Of a DNA stretch of 64,000 nt, positions 46,601 to 57,548 are shown in pieces (position 1 is the stretch's first letter; each line of letters begins with the position of its first letter). Origin of the DNA: Icerya purchasi. Its lineage: Eukaryota; Arthropoda; Insecta; Hemiptera; Monophlebidae. The notes under the pieces are model-generated. The model saw only the letters and a program-made list of their open reading frames with translations. It was not told where the DNA came from and ran no database searches. A program made the translations under genes and the position numbers. Location of the stretch: positions 252,016,440 to 252,080,439 of the forward strand of contig CM077116.1 in NCBI GenBank assembly GCA_039619475.1, read 5' to 3'.

Positions 46601-48638
46601 TAAAACTGGTAAGTGTTCTTGTTTTAGCTTGTTGCTGCTGCATTTTTTTTTGAAAAATCATAGTAACGTTCTACCAACGAACGTTTATTATTGTCCCAAG
46701 GATTTTTGCACATCGCCGCTGTGTAGCAACAGGTTACAGAGATCGCTTCTGCACAATTTCCTTATCACGAACATGATCGTTTTTTATTACGTCAAATTTA
46801 ATTCAACAAATCGGTGCTTAATCCTTTGGGCCTATAAGGCGGTTTCTAGCGCGTACATAATAAATGTTCATATATAATAGTTATTTTGACAATCATATGT
46901 AATAGAATTTAAACGGAGTTTGTACCCCGAAAATTCACTTGGAGCAATTACCATTAGACGTTGATCTAAACTACCTAACTGCTTCCAGCAGTCTTTTCAA
47001 AATTTTTTAAACGGTCTTCATGCAGAATGGAAAGTTTAAAAATGAAATACGGACATGGACATATCAGAGAACAGAAAGCATCGCGTTTCGCTAAGTAAAA
47101 TAATAAATTCTGTTGAAAAATTTATACCGAAGAATTTAAACCATATCGCGATGCTCGGGATAAATATTGATAAGGACTGAAACGGTTATTTAAGGGGTCC
47201 CTATTAATATTATTAATATAACAAGTAACAGAGTAACTGTTACTTTTCAGTAGCTACGACGTTTCTATTAGGTTGACTGGCAGCTGTACTTTTATAACGG
47301 TTACGATTTTACTTAATGCTAATTATCATATTACACCATAATTTATCGATGCAGTATCTTTTGTGGAAATTGGCAGTGATGTTATAGACCACTTTACCGA
47401 TTTTAAAAAGGGAGATTATTATATGTTCGTTGCGTATATTTTTAATGTTTTTAAATTTTTAAATTTACTTTCTTTTTACCCTTGTTCGCGCAAAGTTTTT
47501 TCCCATGTTAGTTGATTTTAATGATTCTTTTGTTATAGTGGGGATTTCAAATGTAAGTATTGATGAGCAATGATTTTAAAAATTCATTAAATAAGAGTAT
47601 TTTTAGAAAATTTTTTAATAGCACTCAAATATTTTCAACGTTATTTATCACGAAAACGTAAATTAGAATTAAAATAAATTTTTAATACAGCCAGGAAAAA
47701 ATTACTTAAGAACTTTTTAAAAAAAAGTTCACAGCCCGTTCTATAGGAGCCAAGCGAATTGGTTATTTTTTTTTAATCGGCGTTTTTTCGTCATTAGAGT
47801 ATAAGAAAAATATGAGCGTTCAAAATTTTAAAATTTAAGCGATAATAAATGCGAAAAAACGTGGATTGGAACAAAAATAGGGAAAAGGAACTTGAAACTC
47901 TCATAACGCTGTTATTTACAAAAAAACGTATTACCATCGGAAATATTATTTCTTAACATTACGGCGTATAATTTTTGAACACGTGGAGTAACTCCAATGA
48001 CATCCTTTGTTTATTTGAAAATGCACCGTCATCCACATAAGTACTAATAAGCATCGGTGAGTACAAAGTAGTCATAAAATAAACATATGCATATATATAT
48101 ATTTATGCAACCGTTATCAAGTATCCATATGTTAGCAGAACTGCAGAAGTATTTAAAATTAAAATATTTTATAGAATGTCTAAGCATTTTATATATTACT
48201 GAATTATATATGCTATTAGCAATATGCGAAATTTACGAATCTATAGTGCATAGATTCTTTTCACATAAGCAAGTTAATACATGCTTAGTAAAAAAAAAAA
48301 TCCATTATATCGTTCAATGATAATTTATTAAAAGAATTGAATAAAGCCCTAAGGAAGCATAGTTTTGTTATTGATGTCAGTAACGAGCGGTATTATAATT
48401 TTAGTTATTACGAGTTTCTGTTTAACAAATGAAGCTAGGGAGACACTGCTGATTATATTCCAGCATATCTGCTAAAAGGCAATATTATAAAGGCGATAGT
48501 TTAAAAAAAAACGTTACAGTAAATGGATTAATCTTTAATTATTTTGATTTTTATTAAAATTTCTATTTTTTATTGTTTTAAATTACGTATTTTTATATTG
48601 ATTTATAATTTAATGGTTTTCTTGTTCTCCGATGTTTA
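42771..48638. other. Downstream of CanB: AT-rich, no recognised genes
   Basis: Short microsatellites (near 43627 and 46440) and T-rich runs. A stretch at about 44600-45250 resembles 48450-48650 plus 50261-50560, see the repeat entries. No protein motif or transposon end was recognised. The numerous short open frames look like chance. Confidence 0.45.
44600..45250 (+). repeat. Diverged dispersed repeat, copy 1
   Basis: Shares a series of ordered blocks with 48450-48650 and 50261-50560: a GTTTAAAAA...AACGTTA block, TTTAAATTA...TTTTTATATTGATTT, AATGTCT...TTGTGAATA, AATTTATTAAAAATTAC followed by GTTTGAA, and GGTGAAAATGTTA. Divergence is high, so this is an old duplication or repeat family. Confidence 0.4.
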
Positions 48639-48650
48639 ATATACTTAGTT
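48450..48650 (+). repeat. Diverged dispersed repeat, copy 2 (left part)
   Basis: Counterpart of the first part of 44600-45250. The copy is interrupted at 48650 by the jockey LINE and resumes at 50261. Confidence 0.4.
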
Positions 48651-48798
48651 TGTTCTATCGAAAGTATTCGAGATGCTATTGAAGGACCGCATACTCACAT
48701 CAATAACTACTAGTAAATTAATTCCGAACCACCAGTTTGGATTTCGGGCAAAACACTCAACAATTCAACAGATTCATTGAATAGTTGATCGTGTATCG

Positions 48799-49791
48799 GT
48801 GGCATTCGAAAAGAAGCAGTACTGCAACGCAGTTCTCCTGGATGTAGAGCAGGCATTCGATAGAGTGTGGCATGATGGCCTTCTATTCAAACTCAGAGGG
48901 AACATAAATAATGATGTATACTCAGTACTCCAGTCTTATCTAGCAAATAGAATCTTCCGAATTAAAATTAATACTACATTGTCAGATAGGTTTAAAGTAC
49001 GAGCGTCAGTTCCGCAGGGAAGTATATTAGGACCGCTTTTGTATACTATATATACCGCAGATATCCCGGTAATGAATTCAACGGTACTTGGAACATTTGC
49101 TGATGATACTTGCATATTGGCTAAGCATGAAAATCCAGTTTATGCATCAGCGCTCATACAAGAACACTTAGATAAAATAGTTGTACGGGCAAATAAATGG
49201 AAAATTAAGATAAATCATGATAAAAGTCAGCAAATTACCTTTACGTTAAACAAGGGTACCTGTCCACCCGTGAAGATAAATGATCATTTCTTACCTCCGG
49301 TTCAGAGTATTAAATACTTAGGAGTAATTATGGACCAGCGACTAACATGGCAGCCTCACATAACACACGTGAGAAATAAGATAGCAACAAGAATGGCCAT
49401 ACTAAAAAGATTTTTCGATGCACGATCGACTGTGAGGCTGTCCTGCAGGCGTCTCATATACTTGGCGGTTATAGCTCCCATATGGAGGTATGGTATTGAG
49501 GTGTACGGATCGGCAGCTAGAAGTAACATCAATAAAATCCAACAGCTGCAGTCGAAGATTCTCCGTAGATTAGTTGGAGCTCCATACTTTGTTTCTAATG
49601 ACACATTACATAATGATCTGCATGTTCCTTATGTTCATGAGTACTATGCTGAGCAGTATGGAAAATTCTTTGAAAAGCTGCCAGACAGTGGTAATATCAA
49701 CGTGGTCAGCATGTATCACCAGGATCTTCCAGGCGTTCCACAAAGAAGGCTAAGAAGGAAGTGGTGCCGGAATGTATTAAATCATAGCTAA
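48799..49791 (+). CDS. Jockey LINE ORF2, RT C-terminal part (330-codon open frame)
   Basis: Open frame with RT blocks: AVLLDVEQAFDRVWHDGLLF (11-30, catalytic Asp), SVPQGSILGPLLYTIYTAD (70-88), FADD (100-103, catalytic pair), KYLGVIMDQRLTWQPHI (172-188), then RRLIYLAVIAPIWRYGIEVY, QSKILRRLVGAPYFVSN and NDLHVPYV in the thumb and C-terminal region. There is no RNase H domain, as usual for jockey. The same frame extends back to 48652 except for one stop, TGA at 48778-48780, where the family usually has a codon (possibly CGA to TGA). The Met at 48799 is therefore not a genuine start; this is the tail of a truncated ORF2. Confidence 0.9.
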   Translation: MAFEKKQYCNAVLLDVEQAFDRVWHDGLLFKLRGNINNDVYSVLQSYLANRIFRIKINTTLSDRFKVRASVPQGSILGPLLYTIYTADIPVMNSTVLGTFADDTCILAKHENPVYASALIQEHLDKIVVRANKWKIKINHDKSQQITFTLNKGTCPPVKINDHFLPPVQSIKYLGVIMDQRLTWQPHITHVRNKIATRMAILKRFFDARSTVRLSCRRLIYLAVIAPIWRYGIEVYGSAARSNINKIQQLQSKILRRLVGAPYFVSNDTLHNDLHVPYVHEYYAEQYGKFFEKLPDSGNINVVSMYHQDLPGVPQRRLRRKWCRNVLNHS

Positions 49792-50248
49792 CGATGGAGT
49801 ACATACCAGAGCTGTTGCAGAAATAGTGCAAGCAGGCTCTCCCTACCTCAACAACGCACATGATGTAGGGTAGGGGTATCAATGATACTGAACAATGCAG
49901 TAGAGGTAAGTAATAAGCGCCGTGTTCGTAAATAGTAAACTGAAAAAAAAAAAAAAAAGGACCAGGTCCTGCGCTCTCCTCATCTGACCCATGTGCGTGG
50001 AGTAGAGTGGGATTATCGGTAACGGCGAGATCGTTTACGGTAGAAATAGATATTAAGATTAGATTAAGAGTTATACATAGTTAAAGTAATAATATTATAA
50101 TTACTACTGTCAATGCTGTCACACCTCGATGGGGGTGATCAGTATAGAGTTATTGATTTATATTTAAGTATTGTTTAAAAAGAACCGTAGCGTCGCCAAT
50201 AGTGGCCTAAGGGCTGGAGTGGTGTAAAAAAAAAAAAAAAAAAAAAAT
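49792..50248 (+). other. 3' UTR and poly-A tail of the jockey LINE
   Basis: Holds an internal A16-type run followed by GGACCAGGTCCTGCGCTCTC, and ends GGGCTGGAGTGGTGT before the terminal A run at 50226-50247. No coding. Confidence 0.8.
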
Positions 50249-50260
50249 ATATACTTAGTT

Positions 50261-50560
50261 CAATGTCTTTGTTTGTGAATATTTTGCAGAAGATTAATCC
50301 AGGGAGAAAAGTTTAAAAGCATATCTGTGTGCACACTATGGTGAGCTGTTTTGATAAAACAAAATTACAGTTTTATAAGTATGTATAATGAACGTACAAA
50401 ACTGCTGAGAAATAAAATTAGTATTAGAATTCATGTGAAAATACAGTAACTTAATCTTTTATAAAATAATAAGTTGACATTTATTAAAAATTACAATTTG
50501 AAAATGTGAGGCGTGTTTAAAAAATCAGAAGAATTTTCATTAATGGTGAAAATGTTATGT
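50261..50560 (+). repeat. Diverged dispersed repeat, copy 2 (right part)
   Basis: Resumes the similarity to 44600-45250 after the LINE (CAATGTCTTTGTTTGTGAATA; ATTTATTAAAAATTACAATT; GGTGAAAATGTTA). Together with 48450-48650 it marks the LINE's insertion point inside an older repeat. Confidence 0.4.
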
Positions 50561-51031
50561 AGACCCGTTATCCATGCAGCGAGGAATGTGGAATGTGAAA
50601 TGTGTTTTTTTTCGACTGCTCGTTTGCAGCGAGTTCGCTGAGTGAGGAAATAATAGTTTGCGATTAAATTATCGAATTTTTATTCAGTCTTTTATTTTTA
50701 TCTTTAATCGTTTGTTTTCATTTTAATGTATGTTTCTGTGTTAACACGTAATAAAGTGATACTCATTTAAACAGCAGCAAGTTAAATATTTAGGGTATTA
50801 ATATAGATTAAAAATCAAACTCTGTATAAATGTTACAAATATTGAAACAACAAAAATTTATACATATTACATTTATTAATAACGCTGAACTTATTTCAAA
50901 CTTTTGTATCATTTTATGTAAGACCTAATAGTCTAATTATACATTTATGTAGGATCAAAATTAAATATTTTGTACAAAAAATTAAATAATTATTGTTTTA
51001 CTAAAGTATAATAAGTTGGATTTTGCAATTA

Positions 51032-51390
51032 CAGTGAAGTACCGATTATCCGAAATAATCTCGGATTGACAATTTCGGGAAAATGATTTTTTCGGATAAT
51101 CGATAATCGTTATAGAAGCATTACATGTATTTATAGAAACATTATACGTATTTAACATATAAAAGAAAAACATTGAAAATTACGAAATTTAATAAACTAC
51201 AGTAATGTAATATGTTGTAATAAAAAATAAAAACTCGAATGCAGTATCATGTAGGCCTATGGTACATGTATGTAATTACGTACGTACATATTAAAAATCT
51301 TAAATACCTTAAATATGTATTAAAAATAATTAAAATACGTTAAAACATCCATTTCGGATAAGCGATTTTCGGATAATCGGTACTTCGCTG
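51032..51390. mobile_element. Pogo/Tc1-like MITE (359 bp)
   Basis: It begins CAGTGAAGTACCGATTATCC and ends GGATAATCGGTACTTCGCTG, giving a 20-bp inverted repeat with one mismatch that extends further (CGAAAT...). It is flanked by TA at 51030-51031 and 51391-51392. TA duplication and CAGTG ends fit a Tc1/mariner-pogo-type non-autonomous element. The interior is AT-rich with no coding. Confidence 0.9.
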
Positions 51391-51989
51391 TAATTGTAAA
51401 TTATCACAATTAAAACACTACAATATAATTATTGCTTTTGATTTAATCACTTTACATTATTAAATTTTGAAATTTTTCTGAAGTTCAGAATTTTGTTTAC
51501 AAAAATAAATTATGAAACTAATAAAAATTTTCTAAATTATATTTCAGTTCTTGTATATAATAATAAAATTCAAAACAACAAATTTTAAAATTGCGTGTAA
51601 AATTTAAATACAAACAAAAAATAATTTACCATCTTTTTCTTTAAGTTTTTATGTAAAATTACAAACCAAATATCATCTTTCATATTTACATTTTTTTTTT
51701 TTTTTTTAAATTCTCTTTACATTGTATGCCGTGTGTGTAACTACTATGGTCATTGCAGCAAACGCAGGGAGAGATCATTTAAATATGCTGAGTTAAGCCG
51801 CTCATTCTAATGAAGGCAATAACCCCCTGGTGATGACAATTGCCTCATTTGAGAAGAGGATGCGCTCTATGTTTCGCAATAGGTCAAGTTGTTTTCGTAA
51901 TACCGTAAACTTTTGGCAGGTAAGCATTATCTAAGAAACTGCCGATACGCTTGTCTGACCGCACAGATAGCCGGAGGCGGCGTTTTATC

Positions 51990-52510
51990 GATGGATCTTG
52001 AAGTCATATCGGGATATTCCTTCCGGTGGCCACTATGATTTAACTGTGGGATTAATGCTTCTTAAAAATGTTGTTGCCGCTGCCCATTCTGGTTTTCGCA
52101 CGCCTTTAAGAATGTATACGCAATTGATGACGGTAGCTCCGCGTCCTCTGGCATTGGCGAGAGCAGGGCAGAACGTGCTGCTCCGTCGACCCTCTTGCCC
52201 AGGAACCCACAGCAGCGATACGTGACTGTCCCATTAGATATAATTGGTACAGGAGGTGATATATTTTTGGCCCTTAATCATGTTTAAAGACTGTAGGGAA
52301 TTAGTAACCGGGAGGAAATCACTGACTCTGGTGTGAGTAGTAACGATGTGGTGGAAGCAGTGTGCAGTTGCATATAGTGCTCTGCATCCGATGCGGAACA
52401 GGCGTCTATGAGATATGACCCTCGAATGCGCAGGTTGTGGACAGTGAACCTTCCTCGCCGACTGCCTTAGCTCCATCAATGTAGTAAATTAGGTGGTCCA
52501 GATACGTATT
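51990..52510 (-). pseudogene. LINE RNase H remnant of the minus-strand element
   Basis: Downstream of the RT, the minus strand gives a YIDGAKAVGEEG-like piece (first catalytic Asp region), RRLFRIGCRALYATAHCFHH-like residues corresponding to the 'AEl.Ai..A' helix, FLPVTNSLQSLNMI (decayed 'DS.SaLqsl') and a CCGFLGKRVDG-like piece (decayed 'H.GI.GNe.AD'). Heavily damaged; identified mainly by order of blocks. Confidence 0.55.
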
Positions 52511-52524
52511 AATTTCCCCAACTG

Positions 52525-53400
52525 TCATCTCCACTGTATAGAGGAGACCTCTGTTGTGCTTGGATTCTGTTTCAGCGCTAGATCAATATTTATCTGGAAA
52601 GTGATCCAAGGGGGAATGAGGACGCTGGGGCTGGGTGCTGACCTCTGTACAGACGTGATACCACATCTTCGCAAGTCGGACAGTAATTCTGGTAGTGGGT
52701 CGCCGGGAAAGCTTGATCCAAGAGGACAATGCTCTAACTTTAGAAGGAGGTTTCGTGTGTGGCTGAAATGATGGTACATATTTCGCAATATGAAAAATAT
52801 TTTCGGAAGTAGGCGAGCGGAGGGCACCCGGATAGATGGCGCATGCTGGCAGCTGGAGAGGTTCGATGCACTCCCCAATGCAGAGTGATGTACAGGATCA
52901 AGGGATTTCAACAGAGATTTGCCGGCTGGAGAGTACACCTGGCACCAGAAGTGGATTTTCGATAAGATCAGCGATCTGTAGATGTTAAAGAGGAATTTAG
53001 AATTAATATTACATCTGGGGCTAGCCAGATATTTCAATATGGGGATAGAATTGGTGCAGCTATGTTATAAGTTGGCAATATGAGGCTTCCAAGTAAGTCT
53101 AGAATCAAAGATTAATTCGAGGAATTTGACAGTGACTTTCCAGGGAAGAGGAAGGTTGTTTAGGTTTAGGGACACACTGGGAGGGGAACAGCGCCCCCTG
53201 CAAAAATCAACAGCCGAGATGGCTAGGCCGTTTTTTTCAGACCAACTCTGTATTTTATTGATAGTTTTCTGAAGTATTTTTTGAGCGATAAGAGGAAAAT
53301 TTGAGGATAAGGAGATGTTAGGATCATGCCTGGCGGTTATACGTGGCGAGATGCAATCAGCTACGTTATTAACGTATAATATGTATGAATAAGGTTGCAA
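52525..53400 (-). pseudogene. LINE reverse transcriptase C-terminal part
   Basis: Two adjoining minus-strand open pieces, 111 and 170 codons. The first has LYVNNVADCIS (the YADD-type box decayed to YVNN), LQKTINKIQSWSEKNGLAIS, and VKFLELIFDSRLTWKPHIAN, the 'ykFLG..fD.rLtw..Hi..l' block. The second has FLFNIYRSLILSKIHFWCQV, YSPAGKSLLKSLDPVHHSAL, and further thumb residues. This matches I/R1/LOA-type ORF2. The loss of the catalytic aspartates confirms it is dead. Confidence 0.85.
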
Positions 53401-53440
53401 TACTTACATTTTTAAAATCTTCGTGTTCTGTATTGCATAA

Positions 53441-53890
53441 AAATTCATACTTGCTAACCGTTTCAATTAGTTTTTCCGGTATATTAGAAATTAAATAAAA
53501 AAAAGGGGAGGGGGGGGGGGGATATTTCTACAAATTACAAACACAAAATATATAAATATAAATATATAAATATATAAATACGAAACATTTAAAATGCGCG
53601 AAATCTGTTTTGAAAAACACTCGGCTCTTTCAACTATTTCGACTATTACTCGCTGCAGTGGTCAGTGTTACATTTAAATGTAGAGTAATCGATTTTCAGA
53701 TAAAAAACATTGCACATTCCTTGCTGCAATGGGCAACGGGTCCTATTCGTTTACACCAATTATGTCTTCCAGTTTCTAAAACAGTTCTGGAATTCGGCTT
53801 TTGTGCTAGTGTTGTTTAGCTTTTTCAGCAATATGTTTTTAATCTCTTCTATGCTTAAAAAATGGCAGCCCTTTAAGATTTTCATGACTT
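53441..53890. other. Spacer between LINE fragments
   Basis: Contains a G-rich run (AAAAGGGGAGGGG, then G10 near 53511-53521) and TATAAATA repeats. Nothing coding recognised. Confidence 0.4.
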
Positions 53891-54700
53891 CTTAGAACAA
53901 ATAAGTTCAAAATATGTTCAGCAGTTGGTGAAATGGGCGAATTTCATATGAGACAAGCAGAGGGAGGAGATGTTCCTTCTAACAAATAGTTATGGGATAT
54001 TGCTGTGCGCCCTATGCAGAGTCTGGTCAGAACTGAAAACTCTCTGCGGGACATAGGTGCCGGTGGCCACCGTGATTCAGTACTCACCTTAATGGGCCGT
54101 AGCCACAATGTTTGACCCGACTACATAGTCTTCCATGTCGACGTATTATGTTGCTGGAAAAAGGGTAGCCCCAGCTGAGGAAGAGGGGCGCTTTTAGGCA
54201 TCGGTCTATACGTTGCTGCCTTAGCAGCCAAATTCACATGTTCGTTCACCAGCACGCCGGCGCATGACCCGAGATCCACAAGAACGTTACTTGTGAGCTA
54301 GCCCGAGAAAGCAGGTTAATAGTGTACTTTATTTCTCGGGACAGCGTGTTTGAAGTTTACGGTGTATGGAATATCCTAATCGATTGCAACGAATCTGTGA
54401 TCATTTCGGGGTTTGGGTTAAGATTGTAGATATTCCTTCAAGAAGAAGAAAACTTCTCCAACACTGAACAGAAGTCATGGAGCCGACCCGCATGAACCAC
54501 TCCCTCCACCTCGTAAGCGCAAGCCGCCGGCGAGGACCAACTGAGGGTGTTTGCTTTGGCACCATCTGTGTGCAGCTGACCATAGCTGGGAAAAAGTTGC
54601 ATCTTTTTCGCCAAGTACTGGGACGCCAGTGTGACATCCTGATCAAAGCAATCGTTCATCGGGATAATCCCAGGGAAGTCCATTATACTGGTGTGTAAGG
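53891..54700 (-). pseudogene. Second minus-strand LINE RNase H / C-terminal fragment
   Basis: The minus strand gives pieces in RNase H order: YGQLHTDGAKAN (first Asp), CSVLEKFSSS-like ('SVf.AEl'), MITDSLQSIRIFHTP (DS.S.L), VTFLWISGHAP ('v.f.WvpGH.g') and, towards 54000, CPAESFQF and KEHLLPLL-like C-terminal residues. Overlapping open pieces at 54438-54683 and 54401-54646 are shifted frames of the same remnant. It is related to the neighbour at 51690-53440 but is a separate copy, because the RNase H domain is present twice. Confidence 0.6.
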
Positions 54701-54889
54701 TCAGAGTTTCAGTTAATATTCCCTTTCTCTCAAGAAGAGGGATAGTACACTGGGGAGAGGATCGTTTAGATAGGACGGTAGTGCAATAAAATGTAAACAG
54801 ACGGAAATGAATTGTTTCGCCACAAAGTCGGAAGTTTTTTTTTAGACTGTTTCACACAAACGGCATCGAACTTGTAGGTAATACCAATT

Positions 54890-55130
54890 GCTCAACCTTA
54901 TGGCAAGAACTAACGGTAAATTATTTGTCGTTAAAATCAGAAACTTAGTGAGTATAATATCTTCATATTCGACCGGATCTGTCGATCTCTTTTTGGTTTT
55001 GAGGATCCAGAATTTGTGCACTGCAACGATTCAGCATTGGTTTCGAAATTATATCTATAAACCCACGTTTCATCATCTGTTAAGACGTGTTTCAGTAGTT
55101 CTACATTATTATTGATTTCATTTAGCAACT
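54890..55130 (-). pseudogene. Mariner transposase fragment
   Basis: The minus-strand piece at 54937-55128 reads LNEINNNVELLKHVLTDDET, WVYRYNFETNAESLQCTNSG, SSKPKRDRQIRSNMKIL. This is the mariner block '...vLTgDETWvyyydpetK.qS..W...gsp.Pkk.r..rs..KvL' around the first catalytic Asp (kept in TDDETW). Only about 65 residues survive. No inverted repeats or TA duplication could be attached. Confidence 0.8.
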
Positions 55131-55564
55131 TCTCTTTGTCGTGTTTGTTTAAAATTTAACAATTTTGGAACTGATTTTTCTAACACACGTTTTTCTTTAT
55201 CATTAGCGAATTTAATTAAGTTTATTGTTTAACCATTAACTTTAAATTCAGTGTGATCTAGTCATTATTTCTTTATAGTTTCCTTAGTATATCAAATCAA
55301 ACGATCTTAATGACAATAAATTTTCTCAATATTACATTTGCTTTTCCAGTATACGCTTTGATTTAACGCAATCTCGTCAAAGCTGTAAATTAAACTAAAA
55401 TAGACGCGTCGAAATTGCCGATATCACAATTTTATGTAAACATTACAATTATATAAAATAATTAGCAGAAAACCGGGAGAAATGGAAATTAGATTTGCAC
55501 TTTATAGCTGAAAATATAATCGATACTAAACAGAAGCACGCTAAACTCCTGTAAAATTTTAGAT
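55131..55564. other. AT-rich spacer
   Basis: No recognisable coding or repeat ends. Confidence 0.4.
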
Positions 55565-55875
55565 AAATATTTTATACGGAAAACAAATCCAGCCTGTAAG
55601 TGTCATACTTTCTGTCATGTGAAACAATTGCGAAATGAAAGTATAGATCAATTCATTACTAAAATTAAAGGATTTATTAGTGATCAAATAACAGAAGGTT
55701 GTATATCAGATGAATTACAAAAACACTTACTAGAAAAAGATAGAATAAATTTATCAGAAATTGAAAATTCGCCTAGAACATTAGAAACAATAAAAATACA
55801 GGCTTGTTCAATGAAATAACCGGGTGTGGATGATACAGAGGAAATAAATATAAAGACAATGGGCATCAAATAAAT
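55565..55875 (+). pseudogene. Ty3-type gag fragment, left part
   Basis: Reads NPACKCHTFCHVKQLRNESI, then DQFITKIKGFISDQITEGCI, SDELQKHLLEKDRINLSEIE and TLETIKIQACSMK. This matches the retrotransposon gag region 'f..r.Q...Es.d.fit.lk.la..c.fg...de.irdrlv.gi.....re.Ll....ltl..a......e.s', i.e. the capsid C-terminal part of Ty3-type elements. The frame is interrupted by the hAT at 55876; the zinc-knuckle part follows at 62785. No pol genes are in the window. Confidence 0.7.
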
Positions 55876-56880
55876 CAGGGATCGGCAACCTATGACCCGC
55901 GGGTCACCGAGTGAACCAAATGATAATTTTAAGTGACCCACTTTAGTTCCGAAAATAAAGTATAATATATAAAAATAAAGTATAAAACATAAGCATGAAA
56001 CAAACATTTTGAGAATTAAAAAAATTGAAAACAGATACTAAGAACAACATTTTAGTTCGTGTTAAGCATTGCTGGCTTAACAAACGTCACCCTACGCGTG
56101 TCAACACACGCGTATGGCTGCGACATACTTTTTAGCGACTGCTGAGAGTTGTGACCAGCTGACAGCACAGGCAGTCATTTTTCACCTTGTCGGTAGACGC
56201 GTGTGTCGTTTTCTCAGTTATGTTAGTTATAGTTATAGCGCATGTTCAGTAGCACATGAATAGTGACCATGGGGCGGGGGTTAACCCCCCCCCCCCATGA
56301 GAACTGAAATAGTTATAAATACATAAAAATTTTCGCTGCGTATTCAACTTCAACTCCGCGTAATACTTGGAACGCACAAAGCAGCAAAACGTCCTTGGGC
56401 GCGGTGTGTATTTTCTTCGCGCACTTCCGATTTACCAGTATTTTTTTTTGATAAAATAGCCAGTTCGCATCGCGTCAAATAACACACAGCATTAAATTCG
56501 TGGATCACATTACTCATTCAGATTTGAAAATATAAATCACACCGTCACCATTACCTTTCTATAAAGCAGTCTATGAACACGACGTAATTCCATGAAACAG
56601 TAATAATAAGGCAAATTTTGACAGTTATGCGCCCAGCTGTCGCCTTTCTGAGTGAAAATATATCAAATTACTCCGCCAGCGGTGAATTCGATTATGTCCG
56701 AAGTTACACATGCTTATATATACTAATTTACTAGAAATGATTTTTGTGAACCATTCCAGTATTAGTGCTGCTAACTGTAAAACAGGAAGTCAAAGTTACT
56801 TTTACTTTCCTAATGATACAAGAAATTTTTTGAAATTTTTGATTTTTTTTGTTTTTAAATGAAAAAATAGTATAAATAAA

Positions 56881-56943
56881 ATGCATAAACGGAAGAATTC
56901 CTTATTAAATAACTTTTCTAAAAACCATGCACAAAATGAAGAG
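56881..56943 (+). pseudogene. hAT 2 transposase, first exon
   Basis: ATG start and 21 codons, MHKRKNSLLNNFSKNHAQNE plus E, followed by the splice donor GTATGT. A short basic start of this form ('MkRk..i..fFsk...') is typical of ZMYM1/P52rIPK-like hAT transposases. It joins in phase 0 across an intron of about 1.6 kb to 58540 (acceptor TTCTTCAG). The exon assignment is inferred from splice sites and family form. Confidence 0.55.
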
Positions 56944-57010
56944 GTATGTAATTATTTATTTAAATTTTTTTTAATATCAATAAAGCGTTAATTTGTTGTT
57001 TCTTTTTTAA

Positions 57011-57421
57011 CCCTTAGTTACACGCGCTTCTCAGAATATTATTGTTACCAACTAGCGGCATAGAATTCCGTAGTAGTATTTTTCTTTCGTTTCTGACGTT
57101 TACTTCTTTTTAAGGTTACTATTTGAATGTATTTTCCTACCATGTTGTCAAAAGATGAAATTCGAGGCTTCAAGAAATAACAAGCGGCAGTGAATGCCGC
57201 ACAAACCAAGCCGATTATACACGCTGGTGGCATGGGATGCCGCTAAAATGGGCTTTCTCAGTTTGAACTTTTACTAGACACTGACTACAACACAGAGAGT
57301 CGGCACCGCCTTACCATGATAATGCACATGTCTATTGAAGGGTACGCCACAGTTCTCCGAGGTGAACTAAAAAGTTACCACGAAAATTCAAATCAACTAA
57401 AACTTAGCGTGTAACTAAGGG
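57011..57421. mobile_element. piggyBac-like MITE (411 bp) in the hAT 2 intron
   Basis: CCCTTAGTTACACGC at 57011 and GCGTGTAACTAAGGG ending at 57421 are perfect 15-bp inverted repeats, flanked by TTAA on both sides (57007-57010 and 57422-57425). TTAA targets and CCC...GGG ends define piggyBac-type elements. A 62-codon minus-strand open piece inside (57045-57233) shows nothing diagnostic, so it is non-autonomous. Confidence 0.95.
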
Positions 57422-57510
57422 TTAAAATTAAATTGTAATTTTAAGAAACACTTGTTTTAGAACTTTTTCATTACTACATATAACCTATCTGAAGAACATG
57501 AATTTTTTGG

Positions 57511-57548
<38 letters not shown>

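Larger units (their letters stand above)
48651..50248 (+). mobile_element. 5'-truncated jockey-clade LINE with 12-bp target duplication
   Basis: ATATACTTAGTT is found at 48639-48650 and again at 50249-50260, directly after the A tail (50226-50247). The copy starts inside the RT domain (VLSKVFEMLLKDRIL), runs through the ORF2 C-terminus, then a 3' UTR of about 430 bases with an internal A run (about 49944-49958). 5' truncation, a terminal A tail and a perfect duplication are the marks of target-primed reverse transcription. It is the best preserved element in the window. Confidence 0.95.
51690..53440 (-). mobile_element. Minus-strand LINE fragment (RT and RNase H) with poly-A end
   Basis: A T run at about 51692-51708 marks the 3' end of a minus-strand element. 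Its readable protein runs from the RT at about 53400 through RNase H down to about 52000, then a 3' UTR. The 5' end is truncated near 53440. Many stops and frameshifts. Confidence 0.75.

Noticed and set aside
48799..48801. Met at 48799 as the true start of a 330-residue protein
   Set aside because: The same frame continues upstream with conserved RT residues (LSKVFE, HQFGFR); only one stop at 48778 separates them, so this is a truncated LINE ORF2.
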